Shown here piece by piece: positions 18,001-27,149 of a DNA stretch of 64,000 nucleotides. A program made the translations under genes and the position numbers. The number at the start of each line of letters is the position of its first letter. Position 1 is the stretch's first letter. Origin of the DNA: Spirabiliibacterium falconis. Its GTDB lineage: Bacteria; Pseudomonadota; Gammaproteobacteria; Enterobacterales; Pasteurellaceae. The notes below the pieces were generated by a model. That model searched no databases. It was given only the letters and a program-made list of their open reading frames with translations, and was not told where the DNA came from. Where the stretch lies: contig NZ_JABMIJ010000006.1 of the NCBI RefSeq assembly GCF_014885015.1, positions 124,001 to 188,000 of the forward strand, written 5' to 3'.

Positions 18001-18542
18001 AACAGATCTAACAGTGAGCCTCGAATGGCAAATTCCCCATGTTCTAGCACTTGTTCTACGGCACGGTACCCCGCACTTTCCAGTTTACGACGAAATTGTT
18101 CAATGTTGATTTTATCGTTTGGTTGAATTAAGAGAACATTATTTTGCAAAAAGTGCGGTGGGCATAGCCGTTGCATTAACGTATTGATTGGCAAAATAAA
18201 AATGCCATCATGGGCGTTTTGCAGAAAAAAGAGCGCACTTAAGCGTGCGGAAATAATGTCTTGGTGCGGTGAAAAACTGTCATAGGGTAAGGTTTCCCAG
18301 TCAGGGAAAAAGCACAGCGGTTTTGCGCTCAATGTGCGTAATTTTTTTTCGAGATTTAGGGCTGAACGCGTATCGGGTGTAACCACGACACACAAACCCG
18401 CATGTTGCTCTGCGATTTGTGTAATAGCAAGTATATCTGCATCACCAATATGGTTGCCTAAGCGTTTATGATCACCTGCTTGATTTGGCAGGGCAAGGGA
18501 AAATAATGCGTGCATAACGTTTGGATTAAAAAATAAAAACAT
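15090..18542 (-). CDS. mfd: Transcription-repair coupling factor Mfd
   Basis: Mfd recognises RNA polymerase stalled at DNA damage, removes it by translocating on DNA and recruits UvrA. The 1,150-residue protein matches the family length. From N to C: the UvrB-like module with DWETLPYDSFSPHQD and HGEFAIRGSLLDLFPMGS, the CarD-like RNA-polymerase interaction domain around GQPVVHLEHGVGRYGG, the RecG-like motor with Walker A CGDVGFGKTEVAMR and DEEH box (VVDEEHRFG), QLRGRVGRS, and the C-terminal regulatory domain. The start is ambiguous: the ATG at 18542 has a weak GGGT upstream, whereas MHALFSLALP at 18515 better matches the family N-terminus but lacks a clear ribosome site. Several uptake signals lie inside the gene. 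Confidence 0.97.
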   Translation of the reverse strand: MFLFFNPNVMHALFSLALPNQAGDHKRLGNHIGDADILAITQIAEQHAGLCVVVTPDTRSALNLEKKLRTLSAKPLCFFPDWETLPYDSFSPHQDIISARLSALFFLQNAHDGIFILPINTLMQRLCPPHFLQNNVLLIQPNDKINIEQFRRKLESAGYRAVEQVLEHGEFAIRGSLLDLFPMGSAVPFRLDFFDDEIDTIRTFDVDSQRSLEKIEQINLLPAHEFPTDDKAIELFRTQFREHFDIRRDSEHIYQQISKGTLAAGIEYWQPLFFEQMATLFDYLPDNTLFINYHNCGEKSERFFSDAQQRFESRKIDPMRPLLAPSALWLRPDEVNRHLKHYPLLTFHHDKLRKSVKQDNLAVEPLPNLAIQAQHKEPLQALRQFHEQFNGKLIFSVESEGRRETLLDLLKPLKLKPHFYATVNECQSAVNLVIGQLDNGFIATGYYALITETNLLGECVQQRKRDSRKSINPDTLIRHLAELKIGQPVVHLEHGVGRYGGLTTLKAGGILAEYLLLEYANDAKLYVPVSSLHLLSRYVGGNEENAPLHKLGSDAWVKARNRAAEKIRDVAAELLDVYAKRETQTGFAFEYNPDEFKQFCDTFPFEETADQAMAINAVISDMCQPKAMDRLVCGDVGFGKTEVAMRAAFLAVNNNRQVAVLVPTTLLAQQHYDNFNDRFANLPVNVEVLSRFKTAKEQKAILTDLAEGKIDILIGTHKLLQSDVTFKQLGLLVVDEEHRFGVRQKEKIKQLRANVDILTLTATPIPRTLNMAMSGMRDLSIISTPPARRLTIKTFVRQSDPLTIREAVLREILRGGQVYYLHNDVSTIENCAKSLAELIPEARIVIGHGQMRERDLERVMSDFYHQRYNLLVCSTIIETGIDVPTANTIIIERADKFGLAQLHQLRGRVGRSHHQAYAYLLTPHPKRMTSDARKRLDALENLDNLGAGFVLATHDLEIRGAGELLGAEQSGQIESIGFSLYMELLESAVDALKNGREPTLDELTSQQVEIDLRIPALLPDDYLGDVNMRLSFYKRIASANSPQALNELKVELIDRFGSLPQPAQNLMQIAQLRQHAKPMGIQKIEAYAQGGHIEFKPSVELDPEPFLALIGQHKGIYRFDGPHKFRFTLSLENAQERLEFVTELLDKLKQ

Positions 18543-18687
18543 AGTTTACCCAAGCACTTTAAGAAAAGCAAAGTACGGTTGTATTTATTCCGTTAAATCC
18601 AGCAACGCTGTGTTAGCGTGGCGAATAATTTGGTAAGAGGAATGCCAAGAAAGACAGCTATATTCTACACAATAAGTCTTGTGGGCT

Positions 18688-20052
18688 TTAATCGCAAGGC
18701 ACGATTTTTATGGCTAAGCCGCCAGTTGCTGTTTCACGGTATTTGGCATTCATATCTTTGCCGGTTTCAAACATGGTTTCGATCACTTTATCTAGCGTTA
18801 CCGAAGGACGGGTAGTGCGACGAAGTGCCATACGGCTGGCGTTGATTGCTTTGACCGCAGCAATGGCATTGCGTTCTATGCAAGGGACTTGCACTTGCCC
18901 GTTAACGGGATCACAGGTTAGCCCTAAATTGTGTTCCATGGCAATTTCCGCGGCAATACACACTTGCTCAGGACTGCCGCCTAAAATTTCAGTCAGTCCT
19001 GCGGCTGCCATAGAACAGGCCACGCCTACCTCACCTTGACACCCCACTTCTGCACCAGAGATTGAGGCATTCATTTTGTAGAGTGATCCGATAATACCAC
19101 AGGTGAGTAAATAGCGTTCAATCAGTTCATCATTTACTGGGGATATAAATTGTTGGTAATAAGCAAATACCGCAGGCACAATGCCACATGCGCCATTGGT
19201 GGGTGCTGTAACCACGCGTCCGCCTGCTGCATTTTCTTCATTTACTGCAAGGGCAAACATATTGACCCAGTCAATAATCTTCATGGGATCATTGGAAAGC
19301 GTATTATTCGATTCTAGTAAGCGGCGAAGTGCGGTTGCACGTCGTGGTAGCTTTAATTTACCTGGTAAAATGCCTTCAGCGTGCATACCACGCTGCATAC
19401 AGTCCCACATGGTTTGCCAAATATAGTGTAAATATTGTTTAACGTCTGATAGTGGGCGTAGCGCAGCCTCATTTTTGAGCATTAAGGTTGAGATCGCAAA
19501 GCCTTGCGTTTGGCAATGGGTGAGGATATCGTCAGCACTGTGGTAAGGATAGGGCACATCTTGAGGCGTATTATCAGCTTGATTGAAATGAGCCTCATCA
19601 ACAATAAAACCACCGCCAATTGAATAATATGTTTGTGCATAGCATAACGTATCTTGCCGAAATGCTCGAAAGCGCATACCATTTTCGTGCAACGGTAAAA
19701 AAGTGGCGTGAAAGCGTAAATCTTGCTCAATGTTAAATGTAATGGTTTTGTGATGGGCAATCGGTAAGCGATGATCGCGTTTTAACGCTGCCATAAAGTG
19801 CGGTATTGCCTCAATATCAACGGTATCGGGCAAAGCCCCCGTCAGCCCCATAATAATGGCAATATCCGTGCTATGCCCAATGCCAGTAAAAGCCAATGAG
19901 CCGTAAACATCAACACAAATGCGGTCTATTTCAGATAGAAGATTTTGTGATAGTAATTCATCAAGAAATTGCTTGCCTGCTTTCATTGGGCCAACAGTGT
20001 GGGAGCTAGACGGTCCGATGCCGACCTTAAACATATCGAAAATACTGATCAT
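18688..20052 (-). CDS. sdaA: L-serine dehydratase (iron-sulfur type)
   Basis: SdaA deaminates L-serine to pyruvate and ammonia using a 4Fe-4S cluster, feeding serine into central metabolism. The 454-residue length equals E. coli SdaA. The N-terminal beta domain begins MISIFDMFKVGIGPSSSHTVGP with the conserved SSSHT, and the alpha catalytic domain holds APTNGACGIVPAV, the cluster cysteines (including those in NGACG, LTCGIIG and LTCDPVNG), SGAEVGCQGEVGVACSMAAAGL and the C-terminal MNAKYRETATGGLAIKI. It lies 50 bases downstream of yacL on the same strand, possibly in one unit with erpA-yacL, although no link in function is obvious. Confidence 0.96.
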   Translation of the reverse strand: MISIFDMFKVGIGPSSSHTVGPMKAGKQFLDELLSQNLLSEIDRICVDVYGSLAFTGIGHSTDIAIIMGLTGALPDTVDIEAIPHFMAALKRDHRLPIAHHKTITFNIEQDLRFHATFLPLHENGMRFRAFRQDTLCYAQTYYSIGGGFIVDEAHFNQADNTPQDVPYPYHSADDILTHCQTQGFAISTLMLKNEAALRPLSDVKQYLHYIWQTMWDCMQRGMHAEGILPGKLKLPRRATALRRLLESNNTLSNDPMKIIDWVNMFALAVNEENAAGGRVVTAPTNGACGIVPAVFAYYQQFISPVNDELIERYLLTCGIIGSLYKMNASISGAEVGCQGEVGVACSMAAAGLTEILGGSPEQVCIAAEIAMEHNLGLTCDPVNGQVQVPCIERNAIAAVKAINASRMALRRTTRPSVTLDKVIETMFETGKDMNAKYRETATGGLAIKIVPCD

Positions 20053-20102
20053 AGTGTATCCAACTTAATTAGGTATTATTGTCTCCATCTCTGGATTTTT
20101 AG

Positions 20103-20480
20103 TCAGTTTGATGTGAGAAAAGTGCGGTATTGAGCCAGCAATTCAAGCAGATCATCGACACCGCAATATGCGATACTTTCGGCATGATAAAAGGCGAGAT
20201 CGTCTGCTAACGTTGACGTGTGATCCTCACGTTCATCTTGCCAACAGTGATTAGCTTGAATACAGACATCACCTTGTTGCAGGGTCATTGTATATTCTGC
20301 ACCAATAAGACGTGTTTCTTGCAATGACGTACGGTTTTGTTCTAATACATTAATGGTTGATTCGATCGCTGAGAGAGATTGCCCAAGTTCTGTATTCATC
20401 CAATGGGCAACCGCTTCGTGCTCAGTTGAACATTCTACAACGACAGTTTGGTTTTGATCACAATAAAATTGATAATCCAT
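20103..20480 (-). CDS. yacL: YacL family protein (UPF0231)
   Basis: This is a small acidic cytosolic protein of unknown function, 125 residues. It matches the YacL/UPF0231 family of gammaproteobacteria: an N-terminal MDYQF start, a central AEYTMTLQQGDVCIQAN block and a C-terminal CGVDDLLELLAQYRTFL. It sits 15 bases downstream of erpA on the same strand, the arrangement also found in H. influenzae. The predicted net charge is strongly negative. No catalytic residues stand out and no function should be assigned. Confidence 0.85.
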   Translation of the reverse strand: MDYQFYCDQNQTVVVECSTEHEAVAHWMNTELGQSLSAIESTINVLEQNRTSLQETRLIGAEYTMTLQQGDVCIQANHCWQDEREDHTSTLADDLAFYHAESIAYCGVDDLLELLAQYRTFLTSN

Positions 20481-20495
20481 AACCTTGTTATGAGC

Positions 20496-20834
20496 TTAAA
20501 TGCTAAATGATGAACCGCAACCACATGTTGTTGTCGCATTTGGATTATTCACAATAAAACGTGATCCTTCCAGACCTTCAGTATAATCTACAGTGCCGCC
20601 GATGAGATATTGCAAACTCATCGGGTCAACTACAAGCCCAACCCCATTTTTTTCGATAGTTAAATCGCCATCGTTGACTTTCTCATCAAATGTGAAGCCG
20701 TATTGAAAGCCACTGCAACCACCTCCGGTGATGTAAACACGCAGTTTTAGATTAGGATTTTCTTCATCGGCGATTAATGATTTAACCTTATTTGCCGCAG
20801 CGTCAGTAAATGTTAATGGAATTGCGTCGTTCAT
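20496..20834 (-). CDS. erpA: Iron-sulfur cluster insertion protein ErpA
   Basis: ErpA is an A-type carrier that delivers Fe-S clusters to target apoproteins, including those of the isoprenoid pathway and probably cluster enzymes such as SdaA encoded nearby. The 112-residue form starts at the ATG at 20834 (MNDAIPL), which has GAAG 8 bases upstream; another ATG two codons earlier (20840) is too close to that site. The three cluster-binding cysteines are present in [11 protein letters not shown] and the C-terminal [11 protein letters not shown], and the [21 protein letters not shown] block is nearly invariant in ErpA. It is divergent from map. Confidence 0.96.
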   Translation of the reverse strand: MNDAIPLTFTDAAANKVKSLIADEENPNLKLRVYITGGGCSGFQYGFTFDEKVNDGDLTIEKNGVGLVVDPMSLQYLIGGTVDYTEGLEGSRFIVNNPNATTTCGCGSSFSI

Positions 20835-20892
20835 AGTCATTACTTCATTAAAAAAGGAATTTGCGGATTATACCACACTTTACCATAATCTG

Positions 20893-20921
20893 TTCAAGTG
20901 CATTTAATTTTGCGTTATACT
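20893..20921 (+). promoter_or_regulatory. Probable promoter of map-glnD
   Basis: TATACT (20916-20921) lies 17 bases after TTCAAG (20893-20898), a weak -35 box, about 30 bases before the map start. Confidence 0.5.
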
Positions 20922-20951
20922 TTTAAACGTGATTTATAAGCAAGGATCAGT

Positions 20952-21755
20952 ATGGCTATTCCAATTCGTACAGAACAAGAACTCGAAAAAATTCGCATTG
21001 CGTGCCAACTGGCACAAGACGTATTGGTGATGATTGAACCGCATGTAAAAGCGGGCGTGAGCACAGGCGAGCTTGATAAACTTTGTCATGATTACATTTG
21101 TGATAAACAACAAGCAATCCCCGCGTGCTTAAACTATCATGGTTTCCCAAAATCGGTGTGTATTTCCATTAATGAAGTTGTGTGTCATGGCATTCCAAGT
21201 GAAGAACGCATCTTAAAAGATGGCGACATCGTCAATATTGACGTTACGGTGATTAAAGATGGCTATTTTGGCGATAATTCTAAAATGTATTTTGTTGGCG
21301 AGCCAACCATTAAAGGCAAACGCCTCTGTGAGGTTACCCAAGAGGCACTTTATAAAGCATTACACACCGTGCGAGCAGGTATTCGCTTAAATCAAATTGG
21401 CAAAGTTATTCAGCAATTTGTGGAAAGTAAAGGATATAGTGTAGTGCGTGAATATTGTGGCCATGGTGTCGGGAGTGAATTTCATTGCGAGCCGCAAGTC
21501 TTACATTATTACGCCGATGATGGTGGCGTGATTTTACAACCTGGTATGGTATTGACGATTGAGCCAATGGTGAATGCTGGACGCAAAGAAGTGCGGTTAA
21601 TGGGCGATGGTTGGACAGTAAAAACGAAAGATCGCAGTCCATCTGCGCAATATGAGCACCAAATCGCTATTACCGACGACGGTTGTGAGATTTTGACCAT
21701 TCGCGATGAAGAAATTGCCTCAGGGCGCATCGCTCGCATTATGCACAACGTATAA
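20952..21755 (+). CDS. map: Methionine aminopeptidase, type I
   Basis: Map removes the initiator methionine from nascent proteins with a small second residue. The 267-residue protein has the type I pita-bread fold and all metal ligands: Asp in NIDVTVIKDGYFGDNSK (two Asp), His in GHGVGSEFHCEP, Glu in LTIEPMVN and Glu in YEHQIAI. The substrate-side His near the start of the active site is in NEVVCHGIPS. The ribosome site AAGGA lies 7 bases upstream of the ATG. Its stop codon is one base before the start of glnD, so the two are probably translationally coupled. Confidence 0.97.
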   Translation: MAIPIRTEQELEKIRIACQLAQDVLVMIEPHVKAGVSTGELDKLCHDYICDKQQAIPACLNYHGFPKSVCISINEVVCHGIPSEERILKDGDIVNIDVTVIKDGYFGDNSKMYFVGEPTIKGKRLCEVTQEALYKALHTVRAGIRLNQIGKVIQQFVESKGYSVVREYCGHGVGSEFHCEPQVLHYYADDGGVILQPGMVLTIEPMVNAGRKEVRLMGDGWTVKTKDRSPSAQYEHQIAITDDGCEILTIRDEEIASGRIARIMHNV

Positions 21756-21756
21756 T

Positions 21757-24321
21757 ATGGTTACGGTTGGAGGCGTTAAAGCCGCGTTATCTACGCTGAA
21801 AGCGCAGGAAACGGAGCAATTAAAATATGCGCCGATAACCGCACTTTTGCATACTCGAACAGCATTTTTTGATCAGCTCATTGGTGATCTTTGGCAGCAT
21901 TTGGGCTTTTCTGATCAGAGATTATGTGTAATGGCTGTGGGGGGATTTGGGCGGAAAGAAATGTTCCCCCATTCTGATTTGGATCTCTTATTACTCACGC
22001 AAACCGCACTTTGTGAGCAAGATCGTGCACGTTGGCAGCAGTTGGTGCAATTTCTATGGGATTGTGGCTTGAACGTTGGGCAGGCTGTGCGCACATTAAG
22101 GGAATGTGAGTGTGATGGCAAAGCCGACCTGAGCATTGCAACCACCTTTTTTGAAGCTCGCAGATTATGTGGCTCTCCACGCTTAGCGGAAGAACTTAAC
22201 GCCTTGACACAACGCAGCGATTTCTGGACATTAGAGGCTTACTATAATGGGCGAATGGCAGAGCGTGAGCAGCGGTATCAGCGTTATCATAACACCAGTT
22301 ATAATCTTGAGCCCGATGTAAAATACAGCCCAGGTGGCTTGCGGGATCTGCATTTATTAAGCTGGCTGACCCGTCGCCATAATGGCGATCAGAGTCTTGA
22401 GCAAATGTTGCAATCGGGCTTTATTTACCGCGAAGAATATGAATTATTACATCATGCACAACACTTTTTATTTAAAGTGCGGTTTGCGTTACATCTGTTA
22501 TTAAAACGGGCTGATAATCGCTTATTATTTGCACATCAGTTGCGCGTATGTGAGCTTTTGGGTTTTGCACAGGCTGAAAATAATCGTGGGGTCGAAGCAA
22601 TGATGCGTCACTATTTTCGCCATTCGCACGACGTTATGGTGCTTAGTCAAATGCTGTTGCAAGACTATTCTGAGCAATTTTTGCACCGCACTTTTACAGC
22701 AAACACGCAACGGCTTGATACGCATTTTCTTCTGCAAGATAACGCCATTAAGTTGCGTACGCCAACCTGTTTTGCTCAGTCACCTGACAGCATCATCACA
22801 TTATTTCTGCATTTAACCACGCAGGAAAACCGATATATTCATGCCTCCACATTGCGCCAGTTACGTCGTACACTGTCACAACGCACGCAGTATTTAATCG
22901 AAAATCAAGCTGTTAGACAGGCCTTTGTTACGCTCCTCAACCAGCCGAATGCCATTGCAAGAGCATTGGTACCCATGCGTCAAGTTGGCGTGTTAAATGC
23001 CTATTTTAAGGCGTGGGATAACATTGAGGGATTGATGCAGTTTGATCTGTTTCATGCGTATACGGTGGATGAGCATACGCTGCGCGTTTTATTGAAACTG
23101 GAAGATTTTTTAACCCCAGAGGCTGAAGATAATCATCCACTTTGCGCAACGATTTTTCCCCATTTGCCTAATCGTGTGTTGCTCTATATTACCGCACTTT
23201 TTCACGATATTGCCAAAGGGCGAGGGGGCGATCATGCTGAGTTAGGTGCGATAGATGTCTATGATTTTGCCAAACAGCACTTTTTTAGTGAAAGCGATGC
23301 GGAAACGATGGCATGGCTGGTACAAAATCACTTGCTTATGTCAGTGACCGCACAACGACGTGATATTTACGATCCTGATGTCATCAATCAATTCGCACGC
23401 AAAGTTAAAACAAAAGTGCGGTTAGATTATCTGTTATGTTTGACGGTAGCCGATATTAGTGCGACGAATAATCAGCTGTGGAATAGCTGGAAACGCTCGC
23501 TTTTGCAAACCTTATATCAGTTCACGCTTAAGCAGTTAGCACAAGGGAGCGATGAGTTATTAGATGTATCAGAACAAGTGTTAAATCACCGTTTGCAGGC
23601 ATTGGATTTATTATCTGATGCTATCCAAGCACAAACGTGCACACTGGCGCAAATTCATGCATTTTGGGCGCGTTGTCCGCAAGATTATTTTTTGCGGAAT
23701 AATAGTGCGCAACTGGCGTGGCATATTCGTTTAATTACGCCTAAAAGCCAGCTTGTATGCAAAGTCAGCAACCGTTTCAGCAGCGGAGGCTCAGAGCTTT
23801 TTGTGTATTGCCCAGATCAGCCTTATGTGTTTAATAAAATTGCTCGCACGTTGGAAGCCAAAAAAGTTTCCATTCACGATGCCCAGATTATCACCAGTTC
23901 TGATGGGTATTGCTTAGACAGTTTTATTTTTACTGAGCATAATGGCGATCTTGCTCAATTTGAACGCAGGCGAGAGATTGAAAGTGCGGTCAAAGCAGCG
24001 TTAACAGGGGAGTATCAACCTTCTGTACCACGACAAAATCGGCAGCTTGAACACTTTTCTATTGCCACTCAAGTGCGGTTTTTACATCGTGATAAGGCTG
24101 ATCAAACAGAAATTGAAATTTTCACATTAGATAAACCTGGGCTATTGGCACAGATTAGTGCCATTTTTAGCCAGCAGAATTTGAGCCTGATCAATGCGAA
24201 AATTATGACCATCGGTGAAAAAGCTGAAGACTTCTTTATTTTGCAAAACGCACAAGGCGTAGCACTAACACCAGAACAGTGTGAATGGCTTGAAACCGCA
24301 CTTTATCACGCCTTAGACTAA
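21757..24321 (+). CDS. glnD: Bifunctional uridylyltransferase/uridylyl-removing enzyme GlnD
   Basis: GlnD senses glutamine and uridylylates or deuridylylates the PII protein, the head of the nitrogen-control cascade. The start at 21757 (MVTVGGVKAAL) is one base after the map stop and gives 854 residues; an in-frame ATG 17 codons earlier overlaps map. Domains in order: the nucleotidyltransferase with GGFGRKEMFPHSDLDLLLL (residues 62-80), a middle region, the HD hydrolase with ALFHDIAKGRGGDHAELGA, and two C-terminal ACT domains (from about 690 and 800) that bind glutamine. The gene carries an unusually dense set of uptake signals (about eight). Its last 4 bases overlap the convergent phosphatase gene. 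No glnB is in the window. Confidence 0.97.
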   Translation: MVTVGGVKAALSTLKAQETEQLKYAPITALLHTRTAFFDQLIGDLWQHLGFSDQRLCVMAVGGFGRKEMFPHSDLDLLLLTQTALCEQDRARWQQLVQFLWDCGLNVGQAVRTLRECECDGKADLSIATTFFEARRLCGSPRLAEELNALTQRSDFWTLEAYYNGRMAEREQRYQRYHNTSYNLEPDVKYSPGGLRDLHLLSWLTRRHNGDQSLEQMLQSGFIYREEYELLHHAQHFLFKVRFALHLLLKRADNRLLFAHQLRVCELLGFAQAENNRGVEAMMRHYFRHSHDVMVLSQMLLQDYSEQFLHRTFTANTQRLDTHFLLQDNAIKLRTPTCFAQSPDSIITLFLHLTTQENRYIHASTLRQLRRTLSQRTQYLIENQAVRQAFVTLLNQPNAIARALVPMRQVGVLNAYFKAWDNIEGLMQFDLFHAYTVDEHTLRVLLKLEDFLTPEAEDNHPLCATIFPHLPNRVLLYITALFHDIAKGRGGDHAELGAIDVYDFAKQHFFSESDAETMAWLVQNHLLMSVTAQRRDIYDPDVINQFARKVKTKVRLDYLLCLTVADISATNNQLWNSWKRSLLQTLYQFTLKQLAQGSDELLDVSEQVLNHRLQALDLLSDAIQAQTCTLAQIHAFWARCPQDYFLRNNSAQLAWHIRLITPKSQLVCKVSNRFSSGGSELFVYCPDQPYVFNKIARTLEAKKVSIHDAQIITSSDGYCLDSFIFTEHNGDLAQFERRREIESAVKAALTGEYQPSVPRQNRQLEHFSIATQVRFLHRDKADQTEIEIFTLDKPGLLAQISAIFSQQNLSLINAKIMTIGEKAEDFFILQNAQGVALTPEQCEWLETALYHALD

Positions 24322-24977
24322 AAACTACCAACGCTTAAATGGCTGGTGTCGTTACAACGTAACATTTTGAATGTGCCGTTAGCCTCAGGTGTAAGCTGCG
24401 TATAACGTACATGATTAATTGCGGTGTTTAATACCGAAAAACTTTGCGTAGGATCACGGTGCGTTTGCCAGCTTCCGCCTTGTAAACTATGGAGCAGCAA
24501 GCGTAAAGTATGCCCATGGGATACCAGCAAAATTGCACCATGTTGATGCTGATGAATAATCGTGTGCATGCAGCGTGTTACACGATGATAGAGTTGTTCA
24601 AAGGTTTCGCCACCATTAGTCGTGGCATGATAATGCATTGGATCCGTGCGCATTGCGTGAAATTCACTCAAGGCACTAAGCTGCGTGATGTGCTGCCCTT
24701 CCCAAGTGCCGAATGCCTGCTCATTTAATCCTGCCAATGTGATAATCGGCAAAGTGCGGTCGCCTATGATCAATTTTGCGGTATTGAAGGCTCGAGGCAA
24801 TTCACTGCTGTATGCTGCAGTAAAGTCAATATCAGATAAGGCATCAGCGGTGGCTTTAGCACCTGCGATACCTGCCTTTGTTAATGGGGAATCGCCATGA
24901 CCTTGCAGTAAGCCACGTTCATTCCATTCCGTTCGCCCGTGGCGAATAATATAAAAATCAAGCTGTTTGTACATCAT
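24318..24977 (-). CDS. Histidine phosphatase family protein
   Basis: This 219-residue cytosolic protein belongs to the phosphoglycerate-mutase-like histidine phosphatases. The phospho-accepting motif is YIIRHGRTEWNERGLLQGHGDSPLT (about 8-33), and the other catalytic pieces are SSELPRAFNTA, EQAFGTWEG and VSHGHTLRLLL. These are shared by GpmB, CobC and PhoE-type enzymes, so the substrate is unknown. It overlaps the stop of cls through TAATG, so cls and this gene form a two-gene unit; it also overlaps the convergent glnD end by 4 bases, leaving no room for a terminator between them. Confidence 0.88.
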   Translation of the reverse strand: MMYKQLDFYIIRHGRTEWNERGLLQGHGDSPLTKAGIAGAKATADALSDIDFTAAYSSELPRAFNTAKLIIGDRTLPIITLAGLNEQAFGTWEGQHITQLSALSEFHAMRTDPMHYHATTNGGETFEQLYHRVTRCMHTIIHQHQHGAILLVSHGHTLRLLLHSLQGGSWQTHRDPTQSFSVLNTAINHVRYTQLTPEANGTFKMLRCNDTSHLSVGSF

Positions 24978-26437
24978 TAAAGTAATGGGCTAAATAAAAA
25001 ACAGATACGTTCGAGTAAGCGTTGATAAAGCGGGCGTTTTGCCCACTGTTGTTGTGCAAGAATGTGTGATTGGCTGATATAGTGCTGTTGTAAAGCATTA
25101 ATCTCTTCTCCAAAGCGGAGGTCATCAACAATCATGGTCACTTCAAAATTCAGCATAAAACTGCGAGCATCCATATTAACGGTACCCACCAGTGCAAGGC
25201 GACGATCGATTAAAATGCTTTTCGTGTGTAACAATCCGCCATCAAATTGGTAAATATTCACGCCTGCACTTAATAATTCATCAAAAAAGGTACGACTTGC
25301 CCAATGCACCAAGAGCGAATTATTTTTTTTAGGCACAATTAAATTTACGCTAACACCGCGAATAGCGGCTGTGGCAAGACTGCTGGCAATAGTATGGCTG
25401 GGCACAAAATAAGGGGAGGTGATGGTAATGGATTCACGTGCAGAGCTGATTGCTAATAGCAATGATTGACTCATCATACTCTCTGAAAAGCCAGGACCTG
25501 ACGGTAAAATTTGCACGCCATATGTGTCGCTTGGTTGTGTCGGCTTAAGTGGGCATTGTGGTAAAAGGGCAATCGCATTGCCTGTTTCCATTTGCCAATC
25601 AAGATTATGCACGCCTTGCAAAATTAACGCTACAGGTCCTTGCATGCGTACCATCATGTCCACCCATTGTCCTACATTGCTGTCAGTTTTAAAATAAAGG
25701 GGATCAACCATATTCATGCTCCCTGTATAAGCAATGTAATCGTCAATAACCACGATTTTACGGTGTTGACGCAAGTCTGCACGACGGAAAAACATGCGGA
25801 TAAGATTGGCGTGTAACGCTTCTTCAATTTGAACTCCAGCACGACGCATTTGTCGGCAACGTTGGCTGTGCAAAAAAGCGTTACTTCCCACTGAATCAAG
25901 CAGTAATTGCACTTTCACGCCACGGGCAACCGCACTTTCAAGGGCTCGATTAATTTCTTCGACCCATCCTTGTTTTGCCCAGATGTAAAATGTCATTGAA
26001 ATGCTATGCTGCGCCTGCTGAATATCGTTTAAGAGATGTTCAAAAATCGTCGGTGGTGTGCTGAGAATATGCAGTTCATTGCCCAACACGCAAGGAATAC
26101 CTAACGCTTTTCGGCTTAACGCAAAGAGCGGTTTGAACCGTAAATGCTCGTGGCGTAATGTGAGATTAGAGCACTCATCAAAGCTATGAAACCATTCTTG
26201 ATAACGTGGGGTAAGCCTTTTAAAGGCTTCCGCGCGTCGTCGCCCTAATTTAATTTCGCCTAAAATTAAATAGGCAATAATGCCAAAAATAGGAATGATA
26301 AAAATGATCAAAAACCAGGCTAATGTCACAGAAACAGCTTGCTTTTTAAAGGCTAAGCGTGCAGTAATGCCGATACCTAAAACCCAAATTAAGGCAGGAA
26401 TAAAAAGGCTTAAAATTTGCGAAATAGAGCTATTCAT
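24977..26437 (-). CDS. cls: Cardiolipin synthase
   Basis: Cardiolipin synthase joins two phosphatidylglycerol molecules in the inner membrane. Starting at the ATG at 26437 (MNSSISQIL) gives 486 residues, the exact ClsA length; the open frame continues 122 codons further but that part overlaps the divergent pseudouridine synthase and has no family match. Two transmembrane helices lie at about residues 8-28 and 38-60. Both phospholipase-D HKD motifs are intact: HRKIVVIDD with GSMN downstream, and HTKSILIDRR with GTVNMDARS. ClsA is the best of the three E. coli paralogues by length and N-terminal helices. It is followed by the phosphatase gene in a TAATG overlap. Confidence 0.94.
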   Translation of the reverse strand: MNSSISQILSLFIPALIWVLGIGITARLAFKKQAVSVTLAWFLIIFIIPIFGIIAYLILGEIKLGRRRAEAFKRLTPRYQEWFHSFDECSNLTLRHEHLRFKPLFALSRKALGIPCVLGNELHILSTPPTIFEHLLNDIQQAQHSISMTFYIWAKQGWVEEINRALESAVARGVKVQLLLDSVGSNAFLHSQRCRQMRRAGVQIEEALHANLIRMFFRRADLRQHRKIVVIDDYIAYTGSMNMVDPLYFKTDSNVGQWVDMMVRMQGPVALILQGVHNLDWQMETGNAIALLPQCPLKPTQPSDTYGVQILPSGPGFSESMMSQSLLLAISSARESITITSPYFVPSHTIASSLATAAIRGVSVNLIVPKKNNSLLVHWASRTFFDELLSAGVNIYQFDGGLLHTKSILIDRRLALVGTVNMDARSFMLNFEVTMIVDDLRFGEEINALQQHYISQSHILAQQQWAKRPLYQRLLERICFLFSPLL

Positions 26438-26478
26438 ACTATATTTTATCTTTTCAATTACGCACTGTGCGACAACGT

Positions 26479-27138
26479 ATGACAACATCTTTTCATATTG
26501 TCTATCAACACCACGATTTCCTTGTATTGAACAAGCCTTCGGCATTGTCAGTACACAAAGACAACCAAGAATATGGGTTACTTGAGCAACTTGCTCAAGC
26601 CACCGGATATAAAAAATTGTGGCTCGTGCATCGCCTTGATAAAGCCACATCGGGCTTGCTGATTTTGGCAAAATCGGCACAAAGTGCGGCGACATTTCAG
26701 CAACTATTTGCCCAAAAAGCAATAACGAAGCATTATATCGCACTTGCACAGGGTAAACCAAAGAAAAAACAAGGCTTAATTGTGGGCGATATGCAAAAAG
26801 CACGCAATGGCAGTTGGCGGTTAAGTCTGGAGCGTAACAATCCCGCCATTACACGCTTTTATAGTGTTTCTGTTGCACCGCACTTGAGGCTCTATCATCT
26901 TTTGCCAAAAACAGGAAAAACGCACCAATTACGGGTGGCGATGAAAAGTTTAGGTGTGCCGATTTTAGGAGACGAACGTTACGGCGGCGAGTGTGCAGAC
27001 CGCACTTATCTACATGCCTATTGTTTGCAATTTGAGTATAATGGGCAAAAAATTGAAGTGCGTTGCAATCCAACCTGCGGGCAATGGTTTAGCAATACAC
27101 AAGTGCAGCAAGCCATTGCTGATTTGGCGATAACATAA
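26479..27138 (+). CDS. RluA-family RNA pseudouridine synthase
   Basis: This 219-residue enzyme converts uridine to pseudouridine in an rRNA or tRNA. It has the RluA-family catalytic motif [15 protein letters not shown] with the active-site Asp, the preceding [14 protein letters not shown] and the later [27 protein letters not shown]. There is no S4 domain, which places it with the short single-domain members (H. influenzae HI0042-like) rather than RluC or RluD; the target site is unknown. The ATG at 26479 is preferred over a GTG at 26467 because family members begin close to the catalytic fold; neither has a good ribosome site. The start is divergent from cls with only about 40 bases between them. 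Confidence 0.9.
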   Translation: MTTSFHIVYQHHDFLVLNKPSALSVHKDNQEYGLLEQLAQATGYKKLWLVHRLDKATSGLLILAKSAQSAATFQQLFAQKAITKHYIALAQGKPKKKQGLIVGDMQKARNGSWRLSLERNNPAITRFYSVSVAPHLRLYHLLPKTGKTHQLRVAMKSLGVPILGDERYGGECADRTYLHAYCLQFEYNGQKIEVRCNPTCGQWFSNTQVQQAIADLAIT

Positions 27139-27149
27139 ACGAGGGAACT

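Noticed and set aside
26438-26803. 122-codon N-terminal extension of cardiolipin synthase
   Set aside because: It overlaps the divergent pseudouridine synthase, has no family similarity, and the ATG at 26437 gives the exact ClsA length.
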